Assembly (NCBI GenBank): GCA_016928775.1
Contig: JAFGKD010000037.1
Location: 1-44,079, forward strand
Length of the DNA stretch: 44,079 nucleotides
Direction: 5' to 3'
Source: Candidatus Zhuqueibacterota bacterium
Lineage (GTDB): Bacteria > Zhuqueibacterota > Zhuqueibacteria > Residuimicrobiales > Krinioviventaceae
Positions 8,022 to 17,085 of the stretch are shown here, piece by piece. The number at the start of each line of letters is the position of its first letter. The stretch's first letter is position 1. The translations under genes were made by a program, and so were the position numbers. The notes beneath the pieces were generated by a model. The model was not told where the DNA came from. It saw only the letters and a program-made list of their open reading frames with translations, and did no database searches.

Positions 8022-9587
8022 ATGAAAAGACAAAAACCACTCCCCGCGCACAACACGCCACGGTTGCACATATTTGTGATCGTTTTATTACGCCTGTTGA
8101 TTGGCTGGCACTTTCTTTTTGAAGGCGTTTCGAAAATCTTGATGCCAGAGTGGACATCCGCCGGTTACTTGCAAAACTCACGCTGGATTCTGGCGGACTT
8201 TTTCCACATGCTCGCTGCGAATCCGGCGCTGTTACAGATTGTGGATATATTAAACATAGCTGGGCTAACGCTCATTGGTCTCTGCCTGATTCTCGGCTTG
8301 TTCACTCGGCTCGCCAGTTTGGTCGGCGTGTTTTTATTGGCCCTGTATTATATCGCGAATCCACCATTGGTTGGTTTCGATTTTGGCTTGCCCGCCGAGG
8401 GCTCTTATATCGTCGTCAATAAAAATCTCATTGAAATGGCTGTTTTGTTGGCGTTAGCGATTTTTCCAGCCAGCTACCATTGGGGATTTGACCGCTTGAT
8501 ATTTTGCCTGCGACGCCGTTCCGAATCTGCTGCCAAAGCCGGTCCAGAGCAGCGCAAGAAAGCGCTGCCACCATCAATGCCGCGACGCGAGCTTTTAAAG
8601 GCGCTGACAACACTTCCCGTCCTCGGAGCTTTTGCCTATGCCGCCTATAAAAAAGCCCGCTGGGAAAAGGTGAATGCGATCACCGGAGCAACAATCAAGC
8701 TGAGTGACACCAAGTTGAAGGATTTGAAAGGTACGCTTCCCATAGGGAAAATTAAAGATTTTGAAATCAGTCGCCTCATCATGGGTGGCAACCTGATTGG
8801 CGGCTGGGCGCATTCGCGCGATCTGATCTATGTGCCGTCACTTTTTAAAGCCTATAATACCGATCAAAAAGTGTTTGAAACCCTGCACCTGGCAGAAAAA
8901 GCCGGCATCAATACAATGAATGGCACCGGCAGCCAACTGCCGCTTCTCAATAAATATCGGCGAATCTATGGCAGCACGCTGAAAATCATCTGCCAGGTTC
9001 ACCCCACAAGAGAGGAACCGCGTCAGGCCATCGACTATGCGATCGACAATGGTGCGGATATCCTGCAAATCCAGGGTAACTGCTGCGACTGGCGCGTCCG
9101 CGATGGCGAGATCGATGTGCTGATTGAAGCGATGGACTATATCCGCAGCCAGGATTATATTGCTGGACTCGGCGCGCACTCTATTCAAGCATTGATCGCA
9201 TGCGACAATGCGGGAATCCTCCCGGATTTTTATATGAAAACCCTGCATCATGATCAATATTGGTCAGCACATCCGCGTGAAAATCGTGTTGCCTTTGAGG
9301 TTGATGGCGAAAAATCAGTTGACCACGACAAATTTCACGATAATATATTTTGTCTCTTTCCGGAACAGACTGTCGAATTTATGAAAAGCAAACAAATACC
9401 GCTCATTGCTTTTAAAATTTTGGCCGGCGGCGCCATTCATCCGGTGGATGGCTTTCGGTTTGCTTTTGAAAACGGGGCGGATTTTATCTGCGTCGGTATG
9501 TTCGATTGGCAAATTGTCGATGATGTCAATATAACGCTGGATGTATTGGCTGATCTCACCAATCGCCAGAGAAGATGGTACGCGTAA
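8022..9587 (+). CDS. DoxX membrane domain fused to an aldo/keto-reductase-like domain, with an internal Tat-type motif
   Basis: The 521-residue product has two parts. Residues 12-160 hold about four hydrophobic helices in the DoxX style (GWHFLFEGVSKIL, LILGLFTRLASLVGVF). A basic cytoplasmic-looking linker leads to PRRELLKAL at residues 187-195 and a further hydrophobic segment (TTLPVLGAFAYAAY), which together look like a twin-arginine signal-anchor. Residues 250-510 form a TIM-barrel region resembling aldo/keto-reductase-like proteins (RLIMGGNLIGG, TLHLAEKAGINTMN, GLGAHS, GMFDWQIVDDVN); the classical Asp-Tyr-Lys-His tetrad is not obvious. ATG 8022 is the first plausible start; the longer frame begins with TTG at 7926. 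The sulfatase follows after 24 nt, so they are co-transcribed. The barrel may act outside the cytoplasm. Confidence 0.75.
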   Translation: MKRQKPLPAHNTPRLHIFVIVLLRLLIGWHFLFEGVSKILMPEWTSAGYLQNSRWILADFFHMLAANPALLQIVDILNIAGLTLIGLCLILGLFTRLASLVGVFLLALYYIANPPLVGFDFGLPAEGSYIVVNKNLIEMAVLLALAIFPASYHWGFDRLIFCLRRRSESAAKAGPEQRKKALPPSMPRRELLKALTTLPVLGAFAYAAYKKARWEKVNAITGATIKLSDTKLKDLKGTLPIGKIKDFEISRLIMGGNLIGGWAHSRDLIYVPSLFKAYNTDQKVFETLHLAEKAGINTMNGTGSQLPLLNKYRRIYGSTLKIICQVHPTREEPRQAIDYAIDNGADILQIQGNCCDWRVRDGEIDVLIEAMDYIRSQDYIAGLGAHSIQALIACDNAGILPDFYMKTLHHDQYWSAHPRENRVAFEVDGEKSVDHDKFHDNIFCLFPEQTVEFMKSKQIPLIAFKILAGGAIHPVDGFRFAFENGADFICVGMFDWQIVDDVNITLDVLADLTNRQRRWYA

Positions 9588-9611
9588 ATCAGACAATGTG
9601 GAGTCATTTTT

Positions 9612-11180
9612 ATGCACACGACATCACGCCGCCGCTTTCTCAAAACCATTGGTGCAGCAGCTTTCTCTTCATGTACCGCTTGTCTCTGCACTAGAAAAAG
9701 GACTCGACCAAATATTGTCCTTATTATGGCGGATGATATTGGCTACTCAGACATTGGCTGCTATGGCGCGGAAATTCGAACACCCCATCTCGATCGCCTG
9801 GCGCAAAACGGTATCCGCTTTCGACAGTTTTACAATATGGCCAAATGTAATCCAACCCGCTCCAGTCTGTTGACCGGTCTGTACAAGGGCGATGATCGCG
9901 CCATTTCTTTTGTCTCACTACTCAACGATGCTGGCTATATAACATTGCAAAGCGGCAAGGAGCATTTTGATGAGTGGGTGCCTGAGTGCTGCCGCACCGA
10001 GAACACATTTTCCAAATCCTTGTCCTTTTGGGCCACGACGGAATATTTTGTTCCACCCGGCGGAAAATTTCAGCGACCGTTCAAGTTGAATGGCAAAACA
10101 CTCGGCACCAATGATATTGTTGCCAGGGCGCGGCAAAAGCCGTTCTATAAAACCGACATGTTCACAGATAACGCTCTGGACTGGCTGGATGAGGCGCAAA
10201 AAGCGGACAGGCCGTTCTTTCTTTATCTTCCCTATCACTCCGCGCACTACCCATTGCAGGCGCGACCGGAAGATATCGAAAAATACCGCGGCGCTTACTG
10301 CAAAGGCTGGGACATGATTCGCCGGGAGCGATTCGAGCGTATGAAAAAGTTGGGGATACTACCTCCGGAGACGAGGCTGAGCCCACCTGAGGATAACATC
10401 AACAAATTCCGCGGCCATCCGGATGGATTTGAGACCGAACGAGCCAAATTTCCGCTGTATCGTCCATGGGCGTCGCTGTCCGAAAAAGAAAAAGATGATT
10501 ATGATCTGGAAATGGCGGTCTTTGCCGCGATGATCGATCGCATGGATCAGAATATTGGACGCATTGTATCATACTTGCAGACGAACCATCTTTTGGATCA
10601 TACGCTTGTTCTCTTTATGACAGATAACGGCTCCTGTCCTTATGACAGCAATGTAAATTTTACGACTCCGCCCGGGCCGCCAGAGTCGTATCGATGCTTG
10701 CGCCCGGCGTGGGCGAATGTGGGGAACACACCGTTTCGTTATTACAAGCAGTATGGCCACGAAGGCGGCTGTAACACCCATTTTATTGCGCACTGGCCGG
10801 AAGTCATAAAGCCGGATCAGATCACCGATCAAGTCGGGCATGTGGTTGATCTCTTTCCCACGATTTTGCAGGCTGCCGGTATCGATTATCCGAGTGTGTA
10901 TAATGACCACCCCACATTGCCATTGCATGGGCAGTCTTTGATGCCGATTTTTCAAGGCAAGCAAAGACGGGAGCCGGAGTTTTTTGTGTCCGGTTTTACA
11001 GAGAGATTTCGCATGTATCGTCGCGGAGAATGGAAGATTGTCAAGGTGAACGGGGAAGAATGGGAGCTGTACAATATGGCAAAAGATCGAACGGAATTGG
11101 ACAATCAGGCCAAAGATCAACCTGCAAGAGTACAACAACTGGCGCGCGCGTATGAAACGTTTGTCGCCACTTTGCCATAG
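9612..11180 (+). CDS. Tat-exported sulfatase
   Basis: The 522-residue protein starts TTSRRRFLKTIGAAAF, a clear twin-arginine signal, so it should be exported folded. The alkaline-phosphatase-type sulfatase fold is shown by NIVLIMADDIGYSDIGCYG near residue 34 (calcium-binding aspartates), the formylglycine motif CNPTRSSLLTG with Cys79, the lysine-containing SGKEHF that replaces the usual GKWH, and LFMTDNGSCPYD near residue 333. It needs an anaerobic or aerobic sulfatase-maturating enzyme, which is not seen in the window. Substrates are probably sulfated glycans or small sulfate esters. A GGAG ribosome-binding site lies 8 nt before the ATG. It follows the DoxX fusion closely. Confidence 0.9.
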   Translation: MHTTSRRRFLKTIGAAAFSSCTACLCTRKRTRPNIVLIMADDIGYSDIGCYGAEIRTPHLDRLAQNGIRFRQFYNMAKCNPTRSSLLTGLYKGDDRAISFVSLLNDAGYITLQSGKEHFDEWVPECCRTENTFSKSLSFWATTEYFVPPGGKFQRPFKLNGKTLGTNDIVARARQKPFYKTDMFTDNALDWLDEAQKADRPFFLYLPYHSAHYPLQARPEDIEKYRGAYCKGWDMIRRERFERMKKLGILPPETRLSPPEDNINKFRGHPDGFETERAKFPLYRPWASLSEKEKDDYDLEMAVFAAMIDRMDQNIGRIVSYLQTNHLLDHTLVLFMTDNGSCPYDSNVNFTTPPGPPESYRCLRPAWANVGNTPFRYYKQYGHEGGCNTHFIAHWPEVIKPDQITDQVGHVVDLFPTILQAAGIDYPSVYNDHPTLPLHGQSLMPIFQGKQRREPEFFVSGFTERFRMYRRGEWKIVKVNGEEWELYNMAKDRTELDNQAKDQPARVQQLARAYETFVATLP

Positions 11181-11309
11181 AACGGACTTGAACTTTTTCA
11201 CGCTTTGTGCGTGTAATCACGTGTAAATATAAATTTGATTTTATGCGGCATAATCATTACCTTGTTGTCGCAAAACAAACTGTGCAATAATCAAAAAAGG
11301 AAGTAAATT

Positions 11310-12536
11310 ATGAACGAGGAAAATGGATGCCCACAGGCACAGATGGAAGAGGAAGACAATAAACATATATCAAGGCGTCGATTTGTATCCGCTGTCGGCT
11401 TGACAACAGCCGCCGTTGTGACGAGTGCGTGTAGCAAAAAAAGCAATCCGTTCGCACCATCGTCGGAATCTCAATTAAAGGATCCGGTGGCACCGCCATC
11501 CGGCAAAACAGCCGAATCAAATGGCAACGGCAGTGTCAAAGTTGCAACAAACACGTTTTCAACCTATGAATATAGCGCCTTGCGCGCCAACATCGAATCA
11601 GCCGTCGACAAGATCGGTGGATTGGGCGATATCTGCAAACCGGGAGATACGGTTGGTATCAAGCTGAATATGACCGGCGGCTCGGCCAATGCGGACAAAT
11701 GCCCGCGAAGATATGGTGTCGATGCCACAGAGCTCTTTTGGACGCATCCAACCATTCTGCGCGTCTGCCTGGAATTATTCAAAGATGCTGGTGCTGGTCG
11801 CCTTATTGTTATGGAAGCTATTTACGATCAAAAATCCTACGCGGGATATGGCTATGCCGATGTCGTCGACGCCATCGGTGCCGAATTTGTTAATCTGAAT
11901 GGAAAAAGTCCTCACAGCGAATTCGTCAAGGTTGATGTGCCGAATCCATTAGGACGATGGGAACATTATTACCACAATGGCGCGCTGCATGAGCTGGATT
12001 GTTTTGTCTCATTGCCGAAAGCCAAACGACATTACGGCGCCGGTGTGACGCATTCGCTCAAAAATATGGTGGGTTCGATACCGCTCTCCATTTACACCAA
12101 TTATAATAATGGCCAGGAAGGCAATGAAGGCGGTTCACGACAATCCATGCACGAACAAGGCATGCCGACTCTGGTGCGCAACTTTTTAGATATATGCCGA
12201 ATTCGTCCCATCCATTTCGCCATTAACGACGCCATCCAAACCGCAGATAATGGAGAAGGTCCATGGAACACCGGTTTCGAACCGGCGCGATATGACAAAC
12301 TCATCATCGGCAAAGACCCGGTAGCCGTTGATTCAATTTCCACGCAGGTTATTGGCTGGGATCCAATGGTTGGCGATTTTGAGGGTTGTTTTGCGTCAGG
12401 CTCGCTACCGGGCAACTTTTCCGGCACCGACAATTATTTGCGTTTAGCGCAGGAAGCCGGCATGGGAATTTATGATGTCAACCAAATTGATGTCATTGAT
12501 GCCTCCATCGATACCCGGGTTGTTGTGCGCGGCTAA
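11310..12536 (+). CDS. DUF362-domain protein with twin-arginine lipoprotein signal
   Basis: The 408-residue product has SRRRFVSAVGLTTAAVVTSACSKK at residues 21-44, that is a twin-arginine motif followed by a TSAC lipobox, so it is probably a Tat-exported lipoprotein. The remainder resembles DUF362: GDTVGIKLNM near residue 111, WTHPTILRVCLELFKDAGA near 144, the LPKAKRHYGAGVTHSLKNMVG segment near 232, and GKDPVAVDS near 330. The biochemical activity of DUF362 is not well defined. There is no ferredoxin domain here, unlike some relatives. A strong AAGGAAG site lies before the ATG. The gap of 129 nt after the sulfatase leaves open a separate promoter. Confidence 0.8.
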   Translation: MNEENGCPQAQMEEEDNKHISRRRFVSAVGLTTAAVVTSACSKKSNPFAPSSESQLKDPVAPPSGKTAESNGNGSVKVATNTFSTYEYSALRANIESAVDKIGGLGDICKPGDTVGIKLNMTGGSANADKCPRRYGVDATELFWTHPTILRVCLELFKDAGAGRLIVMEAIYDQKSYAGYGYADVVDAIGAEFVNLNGKSPHSEFVKVDVPNPLGRWEHYYHNGALHELDCFVSLPKAKRHYGAGVTHSLKNMVGSIPLSIYTNYNNGQEGNEGGSRQSMHEQGMPTLVRNFLDICRIRPIHFAINDAIQTADNGEGPWNTGFEPARYDKLIIGKDPVAVDSISTQVIGWDPMVGDFEGCFASGSLPGNFSGTDNYLRLAQEAGMGIYDVNQIDVIDASIDTRVVVRG

Positions 12537-12545
12537 AAGATAAGG

Positions 12546-12570
12546 GCTGGGGATGCCGGCCATCCCCAGC
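12546..12570. terminator. Shared terminator hairpin between DUF362 and argA
   Basis: GCTGGGGATG and CATCCCCAGC form a perfect 10-bp stem around a 5-nt loop, starting 10 nt after the DUF362 stop and between two convergent genes. On the minus strand it is followed by CCTTATCTTTT, a modest T-rich tract; on the plus strand the tract is poor. It may stop both transcripts. The rest of 12537-12695 holds only doubtful short frames. Confidence 0.5.
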
Positions 12571-12695
12571 AATCTTATGGGGTTTGAAACCACACCGCTT
12601 GAGCTGCTCACGGATGTGATCACCGAGGTCGGTTCTATCAAAGCCAATGCGCATCTCCCGCTGCTTGACTTGACAATTGATCCCTGGCAACGCGA

Positions 12696-13172
12696 TCAAT
12701 TTTGATCCGGCTTGTCCGCGATGGCGAGATCAAGGACCAAAGCCGTCTCGTCACAATCCGGAAACTTGGGGCAATTGATGCAATCTTTCCACACTTTGTG
12801 GGGCAATTCGTGTTTGTCAATATCTTTAAAGCCCATTTTTTTAAAAAAGCCGGCTTGATAGGTCAGGCAAAAGACGCGCGGGATTTCCAGCTCGACAGCA
12901 TCATTGATGAGCTCGTGCACCATTTGCCGCCCGATGCCGCGGCCGTGATAGGCCGGATCAACCGCGACGGTACGCATTTCCGCGATATCATTCCAAATCA
13001 CCGCCAATGATCCACAGCCGATGATCTTGCCGTCGTCTTCAGCAACCACAAATGTTCGGATGGATTCGTACAACTCGATCATCGGCCGACCCAACATGTC
13101 GCCTTTTTGGGCGTACGAATTGATCAATTTGACCATCGCCGGCACATCTTTAACCTTGGCTCGTCTGATCAT
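12696..13172 (-). CDS. argA: N-acetylglutamate synthase, short GNAT type
   Basis: The 158-residue protein is a single GNAT domain. The acetyl-CoA loop is VDPAYHGRGIGRQMV around residues 70-84, followed by CLTYQAGFFKKMGF. The C-terminal CINCPKFPDCDETAL segment is typical of the short ArgA-like enzymes found in arginine operons. It acetylates glutamate with acetyl-CoA, the first step of arginine synthesis; its position at the end of an arg operon supports this. The ATG at 13172 matches the family N-terminus (MIRRAKVKDV) and has GAGGGGG close upstream, and it overlaps argD by 23 nt. Because argJ is also present, the pathway can recycle acetyl groups and this enzyme may mainly prime it. Assignment as argA over a generic acetyltransferase is by context. 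Confidence 0.8.
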   Translation of the reverse strand: MIRRAKVKDVPAMVKLINSYAQKGDMLGRPMIELYESIRTFVVAEDDGKIIGCGSLAVIWNDIAEMRTVAVDPAYHGRGIGRQMVHELINDAVELEIPRVFCLTYQAGFFKKMGFKDIDKHELPHKVWKDCINCPKFPDCDETALVLDLAIADKPDQN

Positions 13173-14370
13173 CTCCCCCTCGGATATTTTCCAGGGCACT
13201 GGCCAGTCGACGTGCAGCCAAGTCCATTTCATCTCTTGTCACATTCAGCGGCGGTAAAAAGCGCACGGCTTGTCCGCCGGTTTTGCAAATGAGCAAACCC
13301 GCCTCCGCACAGGCGCTGACCAAAAGTTTTGGCTCTATGGCCAATTCGATCGCCAGCATCAAGCCTTTTCCTCGCACATCGACAATTTCCGGGAAACGCT
13401 GTTGCAGCTCTTTCAGCGTGCTAAAAAAGTATTTTCCTTTTTCCCGCACATCTGCTAAAAAAGCTGGCTGGAGAATTCTCGCTAATACATCCAATGCAAC
13501 CGCGCAGGCCAACGGCCCGCCGCCAAAGGTGGTACCATGATTTCCGGGTTTGATATGTTGGCCGACATCGTCGGTCACCAAAACAGCACCCAAAGGCAGT
13601 CCGGCAGCGATGGGTTTGGCGACGGCCATGATATCTGGTTTGATGCCAAACTGTTCATAGGCGCAAAATGTGCCGGTGCGGCCAAAACCACACTGGATTT
13701 CATCCAGAATCAGCAAAAGATTGTGCGCTTTGCACAACTGTTGGCAACCCTGCAAGAACTCCTTTGTTGCCGGCCAAATGCCACCCTCGCCCTGCACCGG
13801 CTCGACGAGAATGGCGCAGGTTTCTTCGGTGATAGCCGCTTGTACCGAGTCGATATCATTAAAGTGAGCAAAATGAAATCCCGGCAGCAAGGGCTCGAAT
13901 CCTTCATGCAGATGAGCTTGTCCGGTAGCTGAAAGCGCGCCGTACGTTCGACCATGGAAGCTCTGATGCATGGAAATGATATCGACTGCATTTATATTTT
14001 TGCTGTTCTTGGCCCACTTGCGGGCAAACTTGATCGTTGCTTCCATTGCTTCGGTGCCACTGTTGCAAAAAAAGACCTTGTCTGCAAAGGTATTATTGAC
14101 AAGCAACTGCGCCAACTGAACCTGCGGTTCAGTATGGTAAAGATTTGAGCAATGCCAGAGTTTTGACGCCTGCTCGGCCAATACTTTTTGTGATTGCGCA
14201 TCCGCATGGCCAAAAGCGCATACGGCAATGCCGGCGACAAAATCGAGATATTCTTTGCCCGAGCTGTCGTATAGGAAACTGCCTTTGCCGTGCGTCAGAA
14301 CAAAATCGGGTCGCGCGTAGGTGCCAAGCAGCACTTTTTCTTCGAGATAAATGAGCTGTTGATTCTCCAT
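13150..14370 (-). CDS. argD: Acetylornithine aminotransferase
   Basis: The 406-residue protein is a class-III PLP aminotransferase. Visible features are the CNSGTEAMEATIKFAR phosphate-binding region near residue 101, SFHGRTYGALS near 137, the LDEIQCGFGRTG motif near 221 with the cofactor aspartate, and AVAKPIAAGLPLGA near 249, where the lysine is the PLP-binding residue. It converts N-acetylglutamate semialdehyde to N-acetylornithine. ArgD-type enzymes can also serve lysine synthesis, but the surrounding arg genes fix the main role. The start has a GAGAGGG site, and the 3' end overlaps argA by 23 nt. Confidence 0.92.
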   Translation of the reverse strand: MENQQLIYLEEKVLLGTYARPDFVLTHGKGSFLYDSSGKEYLDFVAGIAVCAFGHADAQSQKVLAEQASKLWHCSNLYHTEPQVQLAQLLVNNTFADKVFFCNSGTEAMEATIKFARKWAKNSKNINAVDIISMHQSFHGRTYGALSATGQAHLHEGFEPLLPGFHFAHFNDIDSVQAAITEETCAILVEPVQGEGGIWPATKEFLQGCQQLCKAHNLLLILDEIQCGFGRTGTFCAYEQFGIKPDIMAVAKPIAAGLPLGAVLVTDDVGQHIKPGNHGTTFGGGPLACAVALDVLARILQPAFLADVREKGKYFFSTLKELQQRFPEIVDVRGKGLMLAIELAIEPKLLVSACAEAGLLICKTGGQAVRFLPPLNVTRDEMDLAARRLASALENIRGGDDQTSQG

Positions 14371-14376
14371 ACCCTC

Positions 14377-15156
14377 TCACCTTTTTATCGTTGTTTTGAT
14401 GATATCTCGACCATCAATTAAATGCCGCAGTGTGTCTCGTCCTTGCCACTGCATGACATGAACACGTTCAACCCCCTGATCGATGACGCGAAAGATGGAT
14501 TCCAGTTTGGCGACCATGCCGCCGGAAATAATGCCGGTTTGGATGAGAAATCGACCGGCATCAACAGTTAGCGTTGGCAAAACATTCTTGTTTTCATCCA
14601 GTACACCGGGGACATCGGAAAAGTAGACCAGGTCTGTACAAAACGCGCCGATGGCGAGCGCTGCGGCCGCTGTATCCGCGTTCACGTTATAGGTTACGCC
14701 TTCAGGACTCGCCGAGATGGGTGAAATAATTGGCACACGGTTTTTGCTCAAAACATCCAGCACAATCCACGGGTTGACCTGCACGATTTCACCGACAAAG
14801 CCGATATCCTTGCCATCGCGAGCTGTTTTTTCCGCAACCAACAGAGCATCTGACTTGCCGGACATTCGCTCACATTCGACGCCATTTTCAGTGAGGTAAG
14901 AAGCGATCCGACCGTTTATGGTTTCGGACAGGATAGACTCCACAATATCGACATCTTCCTTTTGCGTGATGCGTACGCCATTGATAAAAACAGTTTCTCG
15001 TTTCGCTGCCTTGAGGGCCTCGGAAATTTCCACCCCACCGCCGTGCAGGATCAACACTTCGGCATCAAGTGATTTAATCGCCCCGGCTAACTCGGCAAAA
15101 GCCGCTTTATCAGAAAAAGCAGCGCCACCGATTTTTAGCAGAATTCTTTTTTTCAT
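14377..15156 (-). CDS. argB: Acetylglutamate kinase
   Basis: The 259-residue protein has the amino-acid kinase fold: LLKIGGAAF at the N-terminus, LHGGGVEIS near residue 40, the NGVRIT segment, ISPISASPEGVTYNVNADTAA near 145, and IISGGMVAKLES near 213. It phosphorylates N-acetylglutamate, the second step of the pathway. It lies 6 nt before argD. The ATG at 15156 is preferred to a GTG two codons earlier on the basis of GAGAG spacing. It lacks the long N-terminal helix seen in arginine-inhibited hexameric enzymes, so feedback control may act elsewhere; that is inference from length only. Confidence 0.9.
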   Translation of the reverse strand: MKKRILLKIGGAAFSDKAAFAELAGAIKSLDAEVLILHGGGVEISEALKAAKRETVFINGVRITQKEDVDIVESILSETINGRIASYLTENGVECERMSGKSDALLVAEKTARDGKDIGFVGEIVQVNPWIVLDVLSKNRVPIISPISASPEGVTYNVNADTAAAALAIGAFCTDLVYFSDVPGVLDENKNVLPTLTVDAGRFLIQTGIISGGMVAKLESIFRVIDQGVERVHVMQWQGRDTLRHLIDGRDIIKTTIKR

Positions 15157-15201
15157 CGCCACACTCTCAATTTATATCCCTTTTGATGCTGATCACCATT
15201 T

Positions 15202-16218
15202 TTAAAGAAGCGCCTGCGTCTCTTTAAATCCGAGCATAACATTCATATTCTGCACGGCTTGTGTGCTGGCGCCTTTGCCGAGGTTGTCGATGGCGGAGAA
15301 CAGAATTACACTGTTTGAGTCGGCTATTTTTTCCAAGCCAATAAAGCAATAATTGCTGTTTTGCGCCATTTTCATCGTCGGCAATCCATTGGAGAGAACG
15401 CGCACAAAGGGCTCATTTTTATAGCTATTCTGCAAAACGTCCAACAAATCTGATTTTGATCTCTCTTCGATCAATTGCACATAAGTTGTCGACAACATGC
15501 CGCGGGTCAACGGCGTCAAATGGGGAACAAAGACAATTTTTTGTTCGCCGCCAAAAGTGCGAATTTCTTTTTCCATCTCACCGACATGGCGATGTTCGCG
15601 ACCAACTTTGTACGGCGACAAATTTTCGTTCACCGACACATAGTGCGTCACCTCGGAGGCCTTTTTGCCGGCACCGGAGACACCGGATTTTGCATCAACA
15701 ATGACAGGTGCTGAACACAAGAGCTTGCCCTGGATGAACGGCAGCAGAGGGAGCAAAACACAAGTCGGGTAGCAGCCGGGATTGCCGACGACTTGAGCCG
15801 CTCTAATTTCCTCGCGATACCACTCGGTCAATCCATAGGCTGAATTCGGCAGTAACTCCGGATGGCTATGCGGCATATGATACCAGTCGCTGTAATCCTG
15901 CACTGATTTAAAGCGGAAATCCGAGCCAAGATCAATCACCTTGATGTCCCGCTCTAAAAATTGTGCCGCCCATTTGACGGACTCGCCGGCATGCAGGCAG
16001 GTGAAGACCAGATCAACGTCTCTGGTGACGGACTCTTTCACCTGGCAAAACGACAGGTGTTGATACATCGGAAGATGCGGAAAAACCTCAACGAGCGGCG
16101 TGTCGCTTTGCTGTTCGGACGTCACAAAATCGACCTCGACCGCATCGTGCCGGGCTAATGTTTTGAGCAGCTCCTCGCCGGTATAGCCCGTGGCGCCGAT
16201 AATGCCAATTTTTTTCAT
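15202..16218 (-). CDS. argC: N-acetyl-gamma-glutamyl-phosphate reductase
   Basis: The 338-residue protein shows the NADP-binding GIIGATGYTGEELL at the N-terminus, VIDLGSDFRF near residue 114, and the catalytic cysteine motif VGNPGCYPTCVLL near residue 147. Further matches are VDAKSGVSGAGKK near 180 and the HRHVGEME segment. It reduces the acylphosphate made by ArgB to N-acetylglutamate semialdehyde. It has a GGGAG site 6 nt before its ATG and lies 12 nt downstream of proC and 45 nt upstream of argB, so it is part of one transcript. Confidence 0.94.
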   Translation of the reverse strand: MKKIGIIGATGYTGEELLKTLARHDAVEVDFVTSEQQSDTPLVEVFPHLPMYQHLSFCQVKESVTRDVDLVFTCLHAGESVKWAAQFLERDIKVIDLGSDFRFKSVQDYSDWYHMPHSHPELLPNSAYGLTEWYREEIRAAQVVGNPGCYPTCVLLPLLPFIQGKLLCSAPVIVDAKSGVSGAGKKASEVTHYVSVNENLSPYKVGREHRHVGEMEKEIRTFGGEQKIVFVPHLTPLTRGMLSTTYVQLIEERSKSDLLDVLQNSYKNEPFVRVLSNGLPTMKMAQNSNYCFIGLEKIADSNSVILFSAIDNLGKGASTQAVQNMNVMLGFKETQALL

Positions 16219-16230
16219 CGAGGCTCCCTG

Positions 16231-17070
16231 TCAATCCACATTATCGGTTTTTTCAAGAAAATGCGACAGCTCTCGCGAACGAATCGTCGCGGTTTCCACC
16301 GCGCGAATGAGCATTGGACGCAATCCGCTTTCCTCCAATTCCTTGATCGCCTGGATGGTGGTGCCACCGGGGGTGGTCACCTGATCTTTGAGCACAGCCG
16401 GGTGCACATTGGTCTCGCGCACCAATTTTGCCGATCCAAGAACCGTTTGCGTGGCAAGGCGCGTCGCAATATTGCGCGGCAATCCCATCATCACGCCGCC
16501 GTCTGTAAGCGCCTCAATGATCATATAAATATACGCCGGGCCACTGCCGCTGAGTCCGGTGACCACGTCCATCAACTCTTCCGGCACCGCCTCCACTTCG
16601 CCAACCGCGCCCAAAATTTTCATGGCGATTTCTTTATGGACGTCCTGGGCAAATTCACCCAAACAAACGCCGGTTGCCGCCTCATCCACCACGGCCGGAA
16701 TATTCGGCATAACGCGCACGACCGGATTGTTTACGCCGATGAACCGGCTGATCGTTCGCGTGGTGATGCCGGCAATGATGCTAATGATGAGCTGATCCTC
16801 TCTGATATCCGCTTTGATCTCTTCGAGCACCGAGCTCAAGGCCTGGGGTTTGACGCACAATACAATAATATCGGCAAATTGAACCGCTTGATGGTTGTCC
16901 ATGGTGGTCGTAACCTTCCACTTTGCGCTGATTTCATCCAGACGATATTGTCGTATATCTGTCGCGATAATATTTTCGGGATTCGTCAGCTCGGCTTTGA
17001 GCAGCCCACCGAGCAATGCTTCGCCCATGTTGCCGGAGCCAATGAAAGCAATTTTTCTACTAAACAGCAC
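16231..17070 (-). CDS. proC: Pyrroline-5-carboxylate reductase
   Basis: The 279-residue protein starts with the NAD(P)-binding IAFIGSGNMGEALLGG, has VLCVKPQAL near residue 70, RVMPNIPAVVDEAATG near 118, and the family signature GLSGSGPAYIYMIIEALTDGG near 168, followed by TTPGGTTIQAI near 233. It makes proline from pyrroline-5-carboxylate. The start is GTG with AAGGAG 6 nt upstream. Its presence inside the arginine operon joins proline and arginine formation under one control, although no proA or proB is in the window. Confidence 0.93.
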   Translation of the reverse strand: MLFSRKIAFIGSGNMGEALLGGLLKAELTNPENIIATDIRQYRLDEISAKWKVTTTMDNHQAVQFADIIVLCVKPQALSSVLEEIKADIREDQLIISIIAGITTRTISRFIGVNNPVVRVMPNIPAVVDEAATGVCLGEFAQDVHKEIAMKILGAVGEVEAVPEELMDVVTGLSGSGPAYIYMIIEALTDGGVMMGLPRNIATRLATQTVLGSAKLVRETNVHPAVLKDQVTTPGGTTIQAIKELEESGLRPMLIRAVETATIRSRELSHFLEKTDNVD

Positions 17071-17085
17071 CTCGTTCTCCTTCCC

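Noticed and set aside
12493..12699. Minus-strand short frame containing MRIGFDRTDLGDHIREQLKR between argA and DUF362
   Set aside because: The first part looks protein-like, but the frame then reads through the terminator hairpin and the end of the DUF362 gene, has no proper ribosome-binding site and cannot be a complete protein.
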